Below, piece after piece: positions 52,584-61,171 of a DNA stretch of 64,000 nt. The stretch spans positions 1-64,000 of the forward strand of contig CALJGV010000025.1 in NCBI GenBank assembly GCA_938075305.1. The letters are read 5' to 3'. Origin of the DNA: an uncultured bacterium (lineage in GTDB: Bacteria > Planctomycetota > UBA1135 > GCA-002686595). Below the pieces are notes generated by a model. It was not told the DNA's origin and ran no database searches. It saw only the letters and a list, made by a program, of their open reading frames with translations. A program made the position numbers and the translations under genes. The stretch's first letter is position 1, and every line of letters starts with the position of its first letter.

Positions 52584-54265
52584 TGCGGGTCTCCTCCGTC
52601 GTCCTCGAGGTGGAGGACGAGGTGTTCGGTGGCGGTGGACGGGATCTCGCGCCAGAGGGCGTCCAGGAAGTCGGGACCGAAGCGGGCGATGAACTGGAAC
52701 GGCCCGAGGACCCGCTCCTGGGGGACCCCGCGGGGCATGAGGGTGTGGTTGACCCGGCGCACCTGACGCGCGCCCTTGCCGGCGCGGTTCTGGTGCACGC
52801 GGGTGGCCTTGTCGATCACCTTGCCGATGGAGCTGCGCACGTGCTCGGCGGTCTTCTTGAGGGTGATGCCGAGGGCCGGCTCGAGCCTTGCGAGCTCCGA
52901 GCGGTGGGCGGTGAGAGCGGCGGAGGCCTCCTCGCTGACCTGGCGGAGGGCGGCGATGACCTCGGGCTCGCCGTCCTCTTCAGTCGTCGGCGCGAAGGCG
53001 CCGGAGGCGCGCAGGACCTCCTCGACGCCCGCCTCCACGCGCTCGAGGGCGTAGCGGGTGTCACCGTCCACGAGGGTCAGCGAGACCCGGGGCACGAACG
53101 GGGTCCTGGGCTGCCCGGCGGCGTCGCGGGCCGGTCCGAGCTGGGCGTGGTAGGCGAGCTCTCCCAGCCCGCCCACGTAGGCGCAGGTCGGGAAGACCGC
53201 GTCCTGGACGAGGGGCCGGACCAGGGCTCCGGCGGACCAGCGGCCAGGGTCGCCCACGATCAGGCTCCCGAGCTCCGCGGCTGTCCGCTCGCCCGGATCA
53301 CCGTCCCTGAGGAACCCCGCGGGGCTCGTGCGGTGGGCGGTGCGCTCGGAGCGCCCGGAACCCTCCGCGTCGAGGTGCTGGTAGATCAGCGCCGCGCCCT
53401 GGCTGCGCTCGACGCCATCGACGGGGATGGCCGGGGTGAGGCCCAGCCCCTCCAGCTCGGCCTCTCCCGCCCGCAGGGAGACCGCGAGCCCGTCGGCGTC
53501 CCCCGGGGAGGAGACGAGCCGGGCCATCTCACTGGAGAGGGTCGGGCGGATCCACGCGGGCTCACACAGGACGAGCCCATGGGGCCCGGCGAGCTCGTTC
53601 AGCGTCCTCGTGAAGGCCCGCGCCAGAGATTCCCCATCCCGGGGCATGAAGAGGTCGAGCGCCGCGTCCGCGCCGCCGTGCTCCTCGACCACGCCGCGCA
53701 GCTGGGCCCGGACCGCGTCCAGTCGCTGGGCCCCGTCGCGGACCGGGAGCTCTCCTACCGGGGTCCGGCCGGAGGCGAGGCCAGCGAGGCCCACCTTCTG
53801 CAGGTCCAGGTTGCGGTTGAGCTGCCACGCGTGGTGGACCTCTGCGATGTCATGGTCGTCCGCGTGGTTCCAGAAGACCGGGACCACGGCGGTGCCCCAG
53901 AGGGCGGAGAGCTCGTCGGCGACCTTGCAGGCCTGCAGCGCCTTGTAGAGGCAATAGAGCGGGGAGGTGAGGAAGCCGGGTTGCTGGCCCGTGAGGACGC
54001 AGGGGACCCCTTCGCTCCGGAGAGCCTCCAGGTGGTCCCTCGCGGCCGGCGCGAGGGCGATCCCGGCGTCTGTGAGCCCGCCGCCCACGAGGTCCGTGAG
54101 GGCGCCTCGTTCATCCACACCGAGGCGCTCGGCCGGCCTCGGGATGTCGGGGACGCGGTGGATCACCGGAACGGGGCCGAAGGATGCCCCTGACGAGATC
54201 CCGGCGCGCGCGACCGCGGAGAGCCCGTGGACGTCGGCGGGGAGGTGCTGGACTCGGGTCTTCAT
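52580..54265 (-). CDS. bshC: Putative cysteine ligase BshC
   Basis: The protein has 561 residues, near the usual 540. BshC adds cysteine to GlcN-malate to finish bacillithiol. The family pattern includes GVPCVLTGQQPGFLTSPLYC with the GQQ and Cys, KALQACKVADEL, and VPVFWNHADDHDIAEVHHAW with the clustered Asp/His. A coiled-coil region is at the C-terminal third (ASAALTAHRSELARLEPALG). The start was taken at the ATG at 54265, which overlaps pyrF; the upstream open frame is opposite pyrF coding and was excluded. Confidence 0.92.
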   Translation of the reverse strand: MKTRVQHLPADVHGLSAVARAGISSGASFGPVPVIHRVPDIPRPAERLGVDERGALTDLVGGGLTDAGIALAPAARDHLEALRSEGVPCVLTGQQPGFLTSPLYCLYKALQACKVADELSALWGTAVVPVFWNHADDHDIAEVHHAWQLNRNLDLQKVGLAGLASGRTPVGELPVRDGAQRLDAVRAQLRGVVEEHGGADAALDLFMPRDGESLARAFTRTLNELAGPHGLVLCEPAWIRPTLSSEMARLVSSPGDADGLAVSLRAGEAELEGLGLTPAIPVDGVERSQGAALIYQHLDAEGSGRSERTAHRTSPAGFLRDGDPGERTAAELGSLIVGDPGRWSAGALVRPLVQDAVFPTCAYVGGLGELAYHAQLGPARDAAGQPRTPFVPRVSLTLVDGDTRYALERVEAGVEEVLRASGAFAPTTEEDGEPEVIAALRQVSEEASAALTAHRSELARLEPALGITLKKTAEHVRSSIGKVIDKATRVHQNRAGKGARQVRRVNHTLMPRGVPQERVLGPFQFIARFGPDFLDALWREIPSTATEHLVLHLEDDGGDPQ

Positions 54266-55182
54266 CCAAGGAGCGCGGCGCGGAGCTCGGCCGCCATCGC
54301 GTCCATGGCCCCTGCGGCTGCATCCTTCCAGTGCTTCTCCGGCTGCTGCTTGCCGGCGAAGAGGATGCCCCGCGAGGAGTTGACCAGGGCGCCCTGGAGC
54401 CCCGACTGGAAGCCCCCCACGATGTCCGAGGCGCCGGCGCCCTGGGCACCGTACCCGGGCAATAGCAGCGGTGTGTTCGGCATCAGGCGGCGCAGCCTGG
54501 CGAGCTCCTCCGGGTGGGTCGCGCCCACCACGGCGCCCACCGAGCTCCACCCCGACGCGCCCCTGAGGTCCTGCCCCCAGTGATCGACCGCGGCCGCGAC
54601 CCGGTCGGCCAGGGGCGCGGTCTCGGCGCCGGCCGCGCCGGTGGGGAGCGCCTGGAACTCCGCGCTGGAGGGGTTCGAGGTGCGCACCAGGACGTACATG
54701 CCGCCCCCGGTGCCCTTGCACTCGTCGATGATCGGGGCCACCGAATCGGTGCCCAGGTAGGGGTTCACCGTGATCGAGTCGCACAGGGTGCGGGGGTCCT
54801 GGCCCTCGATGCCGCGCAGGAAGGCCTGGGCGTAGGCGGCGGCGGTGCTCCCGATGTCTCCGCGCTTCACGTCGCCGATGACGAGCAGGCCGGCGTCCTT
54901 GGAGGCGGCGACGACGCGCTCGAACTCCGCCACGCCGTCGGCGCCGAAGACCTCGAAGAAGGCGGACTGGGGCTTCACGGCGGGGACCTTGCCCGCCGCC
55001 GCGTCGATGATCCCGCAGAGGAAGTCACCGATGGCCCGGGCCCGCTCTCGCCGGGGGGCCTCGGGGTCACGGGCGGCCGCGAACTCCTCGGGCAGGAGGG
55101 CGAGGTGCGGGTCGAGCCCGACCACGCAGGGGTTGCCGGCCCGCTCCACGGCGTCGTGGAGTCGATCTCCGAAGGGGATCAT
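54262..55182 (-). CDS. pyrF: Orotidine 5-prime-phosphate decarboxylase, type 2
   Basis: The protein has 306 residues, the long type-2 length. It decarboxylates OMP to UMP, the last step of pyrimidine synthesis. The catalytic array is IGDVKRGDIGSTAAAYAQAF (D-x-K-x-x-D), with GNPCVVGLDPHLALLPEEF at the N-terminus and the phosphate-binding PLLLPGYGAQGAGASDI near the C-terminus. Both ends overlap neighbours by four bases (DUF502 upstream, bshC downstream), so it is co-translated with an otherwise bacillithiol-related operon. Confidence 0.95.
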   Translation of the reverse strand: MIPFGDRLHDAVERAGNPCVVGLDPHLALLPEEFAAARDPEAPRRERARAIGDFLCGIIDAAAGKVPAVKPQSAFFEVFGADGVAEFERVVAASKDAGLLVIGDVKRGDIGSTAAAYAQAFLRGIEGQDPRTLCDSITVNPYLGTDSVAPIIDECKGTGGGMYVLVRTSNPSSAEFQALPTGAAGAETAPLADRVAAAVDHWGQDLRGASGWSSVGAVVGATHPEELARLRRLMPNTPLLLPGYGAQGAGASDIVGGFQSGLQGALVNSSRGILFAGKQQPEKHWKDAAAGAMDAMAAELRAALLG

Positions 55183-56231
55183 CCGGCGTCCCCGGCGGTC
55201 TCGCAGTCGGATTCGTCGGCGGGGCCGTCCGGCGCGTTGGCGCCTGACTTGCCCTTGCCCGACGGGCCGTCCATGCCGAGCGCCTGCCACCGCTCGTGGG
55301 TCTCGTCGAGGGTGGACACCTGCTCGCTCTCGGGGACGAGGACGCCCGCCGAGACCGTCACCCGCAGCGCCTCGTCCACGGAGATGTCCAGGGGGATGAG
55401 CCGCTCCGCCTCGATGAAGACCGTGAACCCGGTCATCGGCATCGGGGACGTGGGAATGAACACGGAGAGGAAGTTGCCCCCAAGCTCCGAGTGGATGGTC
55501 TTCAGGCCACCCCCGGTCACGAAGCCGATGGCCCACACCCCCTCGCTGGGGTAGGGGGCGGCCACCACGGTGTCGAACTCCAGCTCGTTGTCCGAGAGGA
55601 AGAAGTCGACCAGCTGTTTGGTGTAGGGGTAGACCGACCGGACCAGGGGGATTCGGGTCAGGGCCTTGTCGAAGCTCGCGATGAGCCCGCGCCCGAGGAA
55701 GCCGCTCGCGAGGTAGCCGAGGAAGAGGACGATGATGGCCGCCAGCAGGATCCCGATCCACCTGGGCACCGGGGTGGCCGACCGGAGCTTCTCACGGTCG
55801 ATGGCCAGCTCCTCGAGGTCGCGGATGAGCCTGTAGCGCGGGGCGCGGAAGTCCTCGATCGCGGCCTGGGCGGCCTGGGAGCCCAGCTCGCCCAGCCGCC
55901 GGCCCTGCCCGATATCGGCCTGGAGGTCGATCGGGAGCGCGTCGAAGTCGACGAACTGCTGGGCCCTGGGGTCCACGTCCATCATCGCCAGGGCCTGCCA
56001 GCCCAGGGAGTTGCCATCCAGGACCGTCAGGATGGCCTCGTTGATGGGCTTGGTGAGGTACGTGTTGACGAACTGGACCACCGTCGCGAAGACGAAGATC
56101 GTCAGGACGGCGGGCAGCAGGACCACGAGCCCCCGGACGAAGAAGTTCTTCTTCTTCTTCGAGGCCTTCTTCTGACGCTTGAGTTGCCGCTTGGCGGCGC
56201 GCGTCAGCTTCTTCGACTCCTCGGGTGCCAT
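55179..56231 (-). CDS. DUF502 family membrane protein
   Basis: The protein has 350 residues. A Lys-rich cytoplasmic start (QLKRQKKASKKKKNFFVRG) leads into helix one (LVVLLPAVLTIFVFATVVQF). A second helix (IGILLAAIIVLFLGYLASGF) lies near residue 165, and the DUF502 core includes LTRIPLVRSVYPYTKQLVDF, WAIGFVTGGG and VFIPTSPMPMTGFTVFIEAE. The family is membrane-located with no proven activity. The stretch between the helices is about 90 residues longer than the minimal family. First gene of the DUF502-pyrF-bshC-bshB1 operon. Confidence 0.92.
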   Translation of the reverse strand: MAPEESKKLTRAAKRQLKRQKKASKKKKNFFVRGLVVLLPAVLTIFVFATVVQFVNTYLTKPINEAILTVLDGNSLGWQALAMMDVDPRAQQFVDFDALPIDLQADIGQGRRLGELGSQAAQAAIEDFRAPRYRLIRDLEELAIDREKLRSATPVPRWIGILLAAIIVLFLGYLASGFLGRGLIASFDKALTRIPLVRSVYPYTKQLVDFFLSDNELEFDTVVAAPYPSEGVWAIGFVTGGGLKTIHSELGGNFLSVFIPTSPMPMTGFTVFIEAERLIPLDISVDEALRVTVSAGVLVPESEQVSTLDETHERWQALGMDGPSGKGKSGANAPDGPADESDCETAGDAG

Positions 56232-56336
56232 CGGGTGAGAGCCTACCGGAGAGCGCCCGGGCTTTCAGACGGAGAGGGGGCCAATCTGTGGCCCAGGTCG
56301 AGCTCTCGCGGGAAGGGGGGGCAGGTAGCCTCAGCA

Positions 56337-56374
56337 GAAGAGCCCCCCCCGGCGACGGCCGAGGGGGGCTCTTC
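56337..56374. terminator. Hairpin downstream of the 702-residue secreted-protein gene
   Basis: A perfect 12-bp stem (GAAGAGCCCCCC at 56337-56348, GGGGGGCTCTTC at 56363-56374) with a 14-base loop lies 35 bases beyond the stop of the minus-strand secreted protein. No T-run on either side. Confidence 0.65.
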
Positions 56375-56408
56375 GATCCAACCTACGCCCGGAGGCGCGG
56401 GCCAGCGA

Positions 56409-58517
56409 TCACTGGAAGGTGATGCCGGCCGCCGTCGAGAAGTTCGACGTCGGGGTGCCACCGGAGAGGTCGCGCGTCCAGTACTGGAAGTAGCGCGTCT
56501 CGCCGGCCGTGGCGGCCACGGTTCCGGTCGGGCCCGGGATCGACGTCAGGTCCGGGCTGAAGCTGACCGCGCCAGCCGCGCCGGAGTCGAGGATATTGCC
56601 CGCGTAGCGCCCGATCGAGGTGCTCGCGATGCAGAGGTTGCCCGCGGAGCCGCCGGCGCCAGCCAGGAAGATCGTGTCCCCCGAGGTCAGGAAGTAACCG
56701 AGCGAGTCGGTCGGGAGGCCGCGGACGTCCAGCGTGAGGTCGTTGTCCGCCGCGATGGCGCTGCCGTTCAGAACGAGCGAGGCGCCAGCGCCGGAGTCGT
56801 TGGCCTGCGCGGAGCAAATCTGGGTGCCGATGCCCTCGTTGATGCTGAGGACACCGCTGCCGAACTCCGATCCAGCCGCGCCCCAACCGGACACCTGGAT
56901 CCAGTACGGGTTACCGGCGGTACCGGAGAAGCTCAGGGCGCTCGTCGGGTCGGCCGGGAAGGCGACGTCGTCGTGGCAAGCGATGAAGGTGCCATTGCTG
57001 GCGTCGAAGACCTGCAGGATCGTGTCAAAGTCGGAGCCAGCGGTGCTGACCGCGATCTCCGAGTCCGACTCGGCGAAGTAGATGAACCAGAGGTCGCTCC
57101 CGCCCTGGCCGCAGGCGAAGCCAACCCCAGAATCAGTCGCGTACTCGGGGTTCCAGAGCGTCGTGCCCTCGTCGATGACGGCGTACGTGCCGGGCGTGCC
57201 GCTGAGCTCGTCGATGTCGATGAAGGAGAGCTCGATGTTGTCGTACAGGACGCCGGTGTCGTCGTAGTTGCTCGCGTAGCTCCCGTAGCCGATCTGGAAG
57301 ATCTTGCCATCGGTGCCCGGGTCGAGCTCCAAGGTCAGCGTCGCGTTCTCCCAGTTGCGGATGCTGTTGTCCGTCACGTCGAGGCGCGTCTCACGGATCG
57401 TCGCAAAGCCCTGGGCGGGGTCGAGGACCTTGATGAAGGCGTACATCTGGGCGTCGCCCTGGCCGTTGCCGACGAAGTCGCTCTTCTTCACGTCGAAGGA
57501 GAAGATCGCGTACTGACCCACGTTGGCGGACTGGACGATCTGCTCCTTGAAGACGGAGGCCTCGATGTAGTTGCCGTTGGCGTGGTCACCGTTGTTGTAG
57601 TCGCTGTAGACCACGAGGCTCTGGGAGCCCTGGTCGGCGGCCTGCTGGGTGTCGGTGATGGCGGAGAAGCCGATCCCGGGGTTCGGCGCCGGGAAGGTGC
57701 CGTAGCCGTAGAGGTAGCCACCGGAGGGATCGAAGACGTTGGCGTAGATGATCCAGCCCTCGTTCGAGAGCGCGTCGCCGTTGTTGATGTCCAGGCCGTC
57801 GAAGTCCTGGGCGTACGGGGTCATCGTGGGCGGGGGCGGCGGCGGGCCCTGCCACTCGATGTTGTCGTACACGCGCCGCGAGTCATCGTTGTTGGAGCAG
57901 CGGTTGGTGAAGCCGACCTGGAGGATGTGACCGCCCCAGGCGGAGTCGATCGTGACGCTGGTGCTCGCGCTGGTCCAGTTCACACAGTCCGCGCCGGTGG
58001 TGTCGATCGGGTCGTAGTACACCGTGGCGAAGCCGGCTGCGGGGTTAAGGACCTTGATGAACGCGGCCGTCGTGGTCCCCGCGGGGTTGGCGTCACAGTT
58101 GGCCTTGAGGTAGTCGAAGTCGAGCGTCCAGGTGTCCCCGAAGCTGTCGGCGGAGATGTTCTGCTCGAAGAACGTGTTCGTCTCGAGGATGTTGCCGTTG
58201 CCGTGCTCGCCCGTGTTGTTGTAGTTGCTGTTGGTCTGCAGCGACTGGCCGTTGCTCGGCGTGCCGAGGCCGGAGACGAGCAGAGCGCATTCACCCTCCG
58301 TGTTGTTCGGCGGGAAGACGCCGTAGCCGAAGAGGTAGTTGCCGGAGGGGTCAAAGACCGTCACGTAGTTCCCGAAGCCAAGGTCGCTGACCCCGGGTCC
58401 AGGAGAGGTCGGGTCAGCGGCCTCGAAATCGATGGAGCGGACCTGCAGTTGGGCGCTGGCAGTGGAGCCCAGCGCAGCGAACACGGCCGCGGTAAAGAGT
58501 GAGCGAGAGAGATTCAT
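56409..58517 (-). CDS. Secreted protein with tandem approximately 190-residue domains and the shared C-terminal domain
   Basis: The protein has 702 residues. A signal peptide (LFTAAVFAALGSTASAQLQ) is followed by two tandem copies of a beta-rich domain, at about residues 40-235 and 240-430. They share VFDPSG(N/G)YL(F/Y)GYG, a GNY/GNI pair, AFIKVL(N/D)PA(A/Q)GFAT and YDNIE. The next unit (LWFIYFAESDSEIAVSTAGS) resembles a PPC domain, and the last 136 residues match the C-terminal domain of the 33768-35063 protein, ending TSNFSTAAGITFQ. No catalytic residues stand out. The tandem domains look like jelly-roll carbohydrate-binding modules, but this was not tested. Probably cell-surface or released. 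Confidence 0.85.
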   Translation of the reverse strand: MNLSRSLFTAAVFAALGSTASAQLQVRSIDFEAADPTSPGPGVSDLGFGNYVTVFDPSGNYLFGYGVFPPNNTEGECALLVSGLGTPSNGQSLQTNSNYNNTGEHGNGNILETNTFFEQNISADSFGDTWTLDFDYLKANCDANPAGTTTAAFIKVLNPAAGFATVYYDPIDTTGADCVNWTSASTSVTIDSAWGGHILQVGFTNRCSNNDDSRRVYDNIEWQGPPPPPPTMTPYAQDFDGLDINNGDALSNEGWIIYANVFDPSGGYLYGYGTFPAPNPGIGFSAITDTQQAADQGSQSLVVYSDYNNGDHANGNYIEASVFKEQIVQSANVGQYAIFSFDVKKSDFVGNGQGDAQMYAFIKVLDPAQGFATIRETRLDVTDNSIRNWENATLTLELDPGTDGKIFQIGYGSYASNYDDTGVLYDNIELSFIDIDELSGTPGTYAVIDEGTTLWNPEYATDSGVGFACGQGGSDLWFIYFAESDSEIAVSTAGSDFDTILQVFDASNGTFIACHDDVAFPADPTSALSFSGTAGNPYWIQVSGWGAAGSEFGSGVLSINEGIGTQICSAQANDSGAGASLVLNGSAIAADNDLTLDVRGLPTDSLGYFLTSGDTIFLAGAGGSAGNLCIASTSIGRYAGNILDSGAAGAVSFSPDLTSIPGPTGTVAATAGETRYFQYWTRDLSGGTPTSNFSTAAGITFQ

Positions 58518-58751
58518 CTGTAGAAGGAGACGTTGCTGGAGAGCGAATCGAGATTCTTCGGGGCGAGCGGCCGGCTGGCTGCCGACGGAGATGGGGTCTC
58601 GCCTGAACGTTCCAAAAGTATCCTCGCCCTGCGTCCCGCGGTCGTTCCATCGGCGACCGGAGTCGGCTAATGCGCCGAATCGAGTCAGGCAATTTGACGC
58701 ACTGCGACAATGAGACGCGCCCCACCTGTGGGCACGCCCACGCCAGACGGG
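58518..58751 (-). promoter_or_regulatory. Upstream region of the 702-residue secreted protein
   Basis: This gap of 234 bases between hemW and the secreted-protein start is AT-richer than its surroundings around 58610-58720. On the minus strand GGATACTTTTGG (near 58615) resembles a -10 element; no good -35 was found at normal spacing. It presumably carries the promoter of the secreted-protein gene. Confidence 0.35.
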
Positions 58752-59990
58752 TCACCGGGAATCGGCGCCCAATCGCTGGAGAAACTCCCGGGCGACAGCG
58801 TCGGCCAGGGGCAGACCGCGGTCGCTCAAGCGCACGCGGTCACCCGATGACTTCAGCAGCCCGTCTCGTTCGAGGCGTGTGGCGAGGGCGGCGGCGGCGT
58901 CCCTCGCGCCCTGGGAGGCTGCGGCGGTGCGGGCCGCCGCGGAGGGGTCGACCCCCTCGCGTAGTCTCAGGCCCAGCCACCAGCACTCGGCGAGCCGGGC
59001 GTACTCGTCGGGCTCCTCACTCCAGTCTGTTGCGTGCCCATGGCCCTGGATCCGGCGCAGGTACGGGCTGATTGCGCGGGGGTTTCCGGAGCGCGTGTGC
59101 TCCACCTTGCTCACGGCCCCCGGCCCGATTCCCACGTACTCCCCGTTCCGCCAGTAGTTCACGTTGTGGCTGCACTGCTCGCCGGGCCGGGCGTGGTTCG
59201 AGATCTCGTAGGCCTCGAGCCCGCGGCCGGAGGCGAGCTCCCGGGTGGCGTGGAACATCTCGAGCTCGACCTCCTCCTCGGCCGCCTCGAGGCGGCCTCG
59301 GTCCAGCCAGCGCTTGAAGCGAGTGTCCTCCTCGAAGGTGAGGTTGTACGCGGAGAGGTGATCGGGCCGGAGATCGAGGATCCGTGCGAGGTCGGCGCGC
59401 CAGGTCTCGGCGGTCTGGCCGGGGATCGCGTAGATCAGGTCGACGTTGATGTGCTCGATCCCCGCGTCCCGCGCGGACTCGTAGGCGTGGAAGGCGTCGG
59501 CGGCCGTGTGGACGCGGCCGAAGAGCTCCAGGGTCGCGTCGTCGAGGGACTGGAAGCCGATGGAGATGCGGGGGACGCCGAGGTCGAGGAGGCAGCGGGC
59601 CTTGTCGACGTCCAGGCTCTCGGGGTTGCACTCCGCGGTGACCTCGTCCGCGCTCTCCCGCCAGCCGGTGATCTCCTGGAGCCCGTCCAGGAGGGCTGTG
59701 AGCTGGGGGGCGCTGAGGAGCGAGGGGGTCCCGCCGCCCAGGAACAGCGTCCGGGGGCGCGCGGGCGCGCGGACCTCGGCCTCGCGCAGGATCGCCGCGA
59801 TCATCCCGTCGATGTCCTGGCCCTCATCGGGGACGGAGAAGAAGTCGCAGTAGTGGCACTTGGTGGCGCAGAAGGGGAGGTGCACGTACAGGGCGGTGCC
59901 CTCCCTGGCGGCAGGGGGGGGCTGGACCTTGGGCGCGCCGCGCCGCGCGCTGAGCGACTCGCCGGGGACCTGCTGGTGGTGCTCTTCCAT
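58752..59990 (-). CDS. hemW: HemW-type radical SAM haem chaperone
   Basis: The protein has 412 residues. It has the radical-SAM cluster motif FCATKCHYCDFFS (CX3CX2C), LFLGGGTPSLL, TAECNPESLD and the HemW-specific SHNVNYWRNGEYVGIGPGA, which distinguishes it from true oxygen-independent coproporphyrinogen oxidase HemN. HemW is thought to bind haem and insert it into respiratory enzymes. The Met at 59990 was chosen: upstream codons lack family similarity and run into the next gene. Usual length is about 380, so an N-terminal Gln/Pro-rich segment of about 30 residues is extra. Confidence 0.93.
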   Translation of the reverse strand: MEEHHQQVPGESLSARRGAPKVQPPPAAREGTALYVHLPFCATKCHYCDFFSVPDEGQDIDGMIAAILREAEVRAPARPRTLFLGGGTPSLLSAPQLTALLDGLQEITGWRESADEVTAECNPESLDVDKARCLLDLGVPRISIGFQSLDDATLELFGRVHTAADAFHAYESARDAGIEHINVDLIYAIPGQTAETWRADLARILDLRPDHLSAYNLTFEEDTRFKRWLDRGRLEAAEEEVELEMFHATRELASGRGLEAYEISNHARPGEQCSHNVNYWRNGEYVGIGPGAVSKVEHTRSGNPRAISPYLRRIQGHGHATDWSEEPDEYARLAECWWLGLRLREGVDPSAAARTAAASQGARDAAAALATRLERDGLLKSSGDRVRLSDRGLPLADAVAREFLQRLGADSR

Positions 59991-60025
59991 GGATGACTTG
60001 GGGCGCGGGGTCCCGCCGTCGGTGC

Positions 60026-61126
60026 TCAGCGCGAGAGGCGCAAGACCAGCGTCCGCTGGCTCCCGGGCTCCAGCGAGATGTTCGCCGCCGCGAGGTCCAC
60101 GAAGCGCGCCTTGAGGTCGAGGCCCTTCGCAACCACCTCGGTGGGGAGGGCAGGGAGGCCCACGAGATCGAAGACCCACTCCGCGCCGTTGGACGTGACC
60201 CCCTTTGACCTCCGCTCGATGACCCCGCCGGCGATCGTCCTACCCTCGCCCGCGTCGTGGAACAGGGCGAGCGCCTTGAGGGCCTCGCGCCCCTCGCCCG
60301 TCACCCGAACCGTGAGTGCGGCCTCGGGCCAAAGCAGCACCTCCTTCGTCTGTTCCCGGGTCGGGTCCACCCAGGCGGTCATGGGCGCATAGCCATCGGC
60401 CGCCACCCTGAGCCAGACGGGGGTTCGGGAGGGGATCCACGGGAGGTCGATGGGGGACCTCGCCCCCTCCAGGACGAGCTCCTCGTCGTCGGACTGTCCG
60501 CGCAGGGTGACGGGGCTCATCTGCGGCGCCCGGGTGACGCGGAGGCCCGAGAGGTGAGCTCCGGTGGGGCCATCGCAGACGAGGAGGCGGTTGAGCGGGA
60601 AGGGGGACCCCACCAGGACGTAGGGGCTGTCCACCGGGGTGAACGCGACGGCGAGCCCCTCGAAGCGGACGCGCTGGCCGTTGAAGACGCCGCCTTTGAG
60701 CCTCACGCGGGAGCGCTCCGGGATTTCGAGGCGGAACCGCCCCCCGAGCACCTCGACCTCGGCGGTCTCGGACGAGCCGCGGGCCAGGAGCTCCAGCTCG
60801 AAGGTGCCGGTCTTCACCGGTGAGGGGATGGCCCCGTCGACCTGAAGCAGGGCTTCGCCCTCGAAGGTCCGCAGGCGCTCCACCGTGGGTGGCACCTGCC
60901 CCGTGGAGCGCCCCTCGGGCTCCAGCGCCGCCCCCGCGCTCGCGACGTTCGGGCTGGCGAGGGGGCCGCTCGTTGAACCTCCCTGGTGCCGGTCCTCGCG
61001 CGCTGCGATCTCAGCCCCCTCGGTCGGTGTCTCCTTGGGGCTCGACGTGCCGAAGACGGTCCAGCCGAGCAGCGCCAACGCGGCGAGGAGCAGCGCGGCG
61101 GGGATGATCCGGAGGATGGCCCGCAT
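60026..61126 (-). CDS. Membrane-anchored beta-sandwich protein of unknown function
   Basis: The protein has 366 residues from the ATG at 61126. One hydrophobic segment at the start (AILRIIPAALLLAALALLGW) anchors or exports it; then a Pro/Gly-rich linker and beta-rich modules with carboxypeptidase-regulatory-like patterns (ALTVRVTGEGREALKALALF, PVWLRVAADGYAPMTAW). Its build resembles the first gene of the window but without PDZ. A GTG at 61156 is an alternative start. No enzyme motif seen. Confidence 0.75.
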   Translation of the reverse strand: MRAILRIIPAALLLAALALLGWTVFGTSSPKETPTEGAEIAAREDRHQGGSTSGPLASPNVASAGAALEPEGRSTGQVPPTVERLRTFEGEALLQVDGAIPSPVKTGTFELELLARGSSETAEVEVLGGRFRLEIPERSRVRLKGGVFNGQRVRFEGLAVAFTPVDSPYVLVGSPFPLNRLLVCDGPTGAHLSGLRVTRAPQMSPVTLRGQSDDEELVLEGARSPIDLPWIPSRTPVWLRVAADGYAPMTAWVDPTREQTKEVLLWPEAALTVRVTGEGREALKALALFHDAGEGRTIAGGVIERRSKGVTSNGAEWVFDLVGLPALPTEVVAKGLDLKARFVDLAAANISLEPGSQRTLVLRLSR

Positions 61127-61171
61127 CCCCCCATTGTCGCTCAAGGGGGAGGCCACGTCGACCGGGGAAGC

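Noticed and set aside
55296..58502. Very long open frame on the plus strand (about 1068 codons) opposite the secreted-protein gene
   Set aside because: It is antisense to genes with clear signal peptides and domains, and its product is low-complexity Val/Glu/Arg/Gly sequence. Long antisense frames follow from extreme G/C third-position bias.
58752..60179. Assignment as HemN (oxygen-independent coproporphyrinogen oxidase) and the longer upstream start
   Set aside because: The CX3CX2C site with HNxxYW motif fits HemW, and the upstream codons overlap the neighbouring gene without conserved residues.
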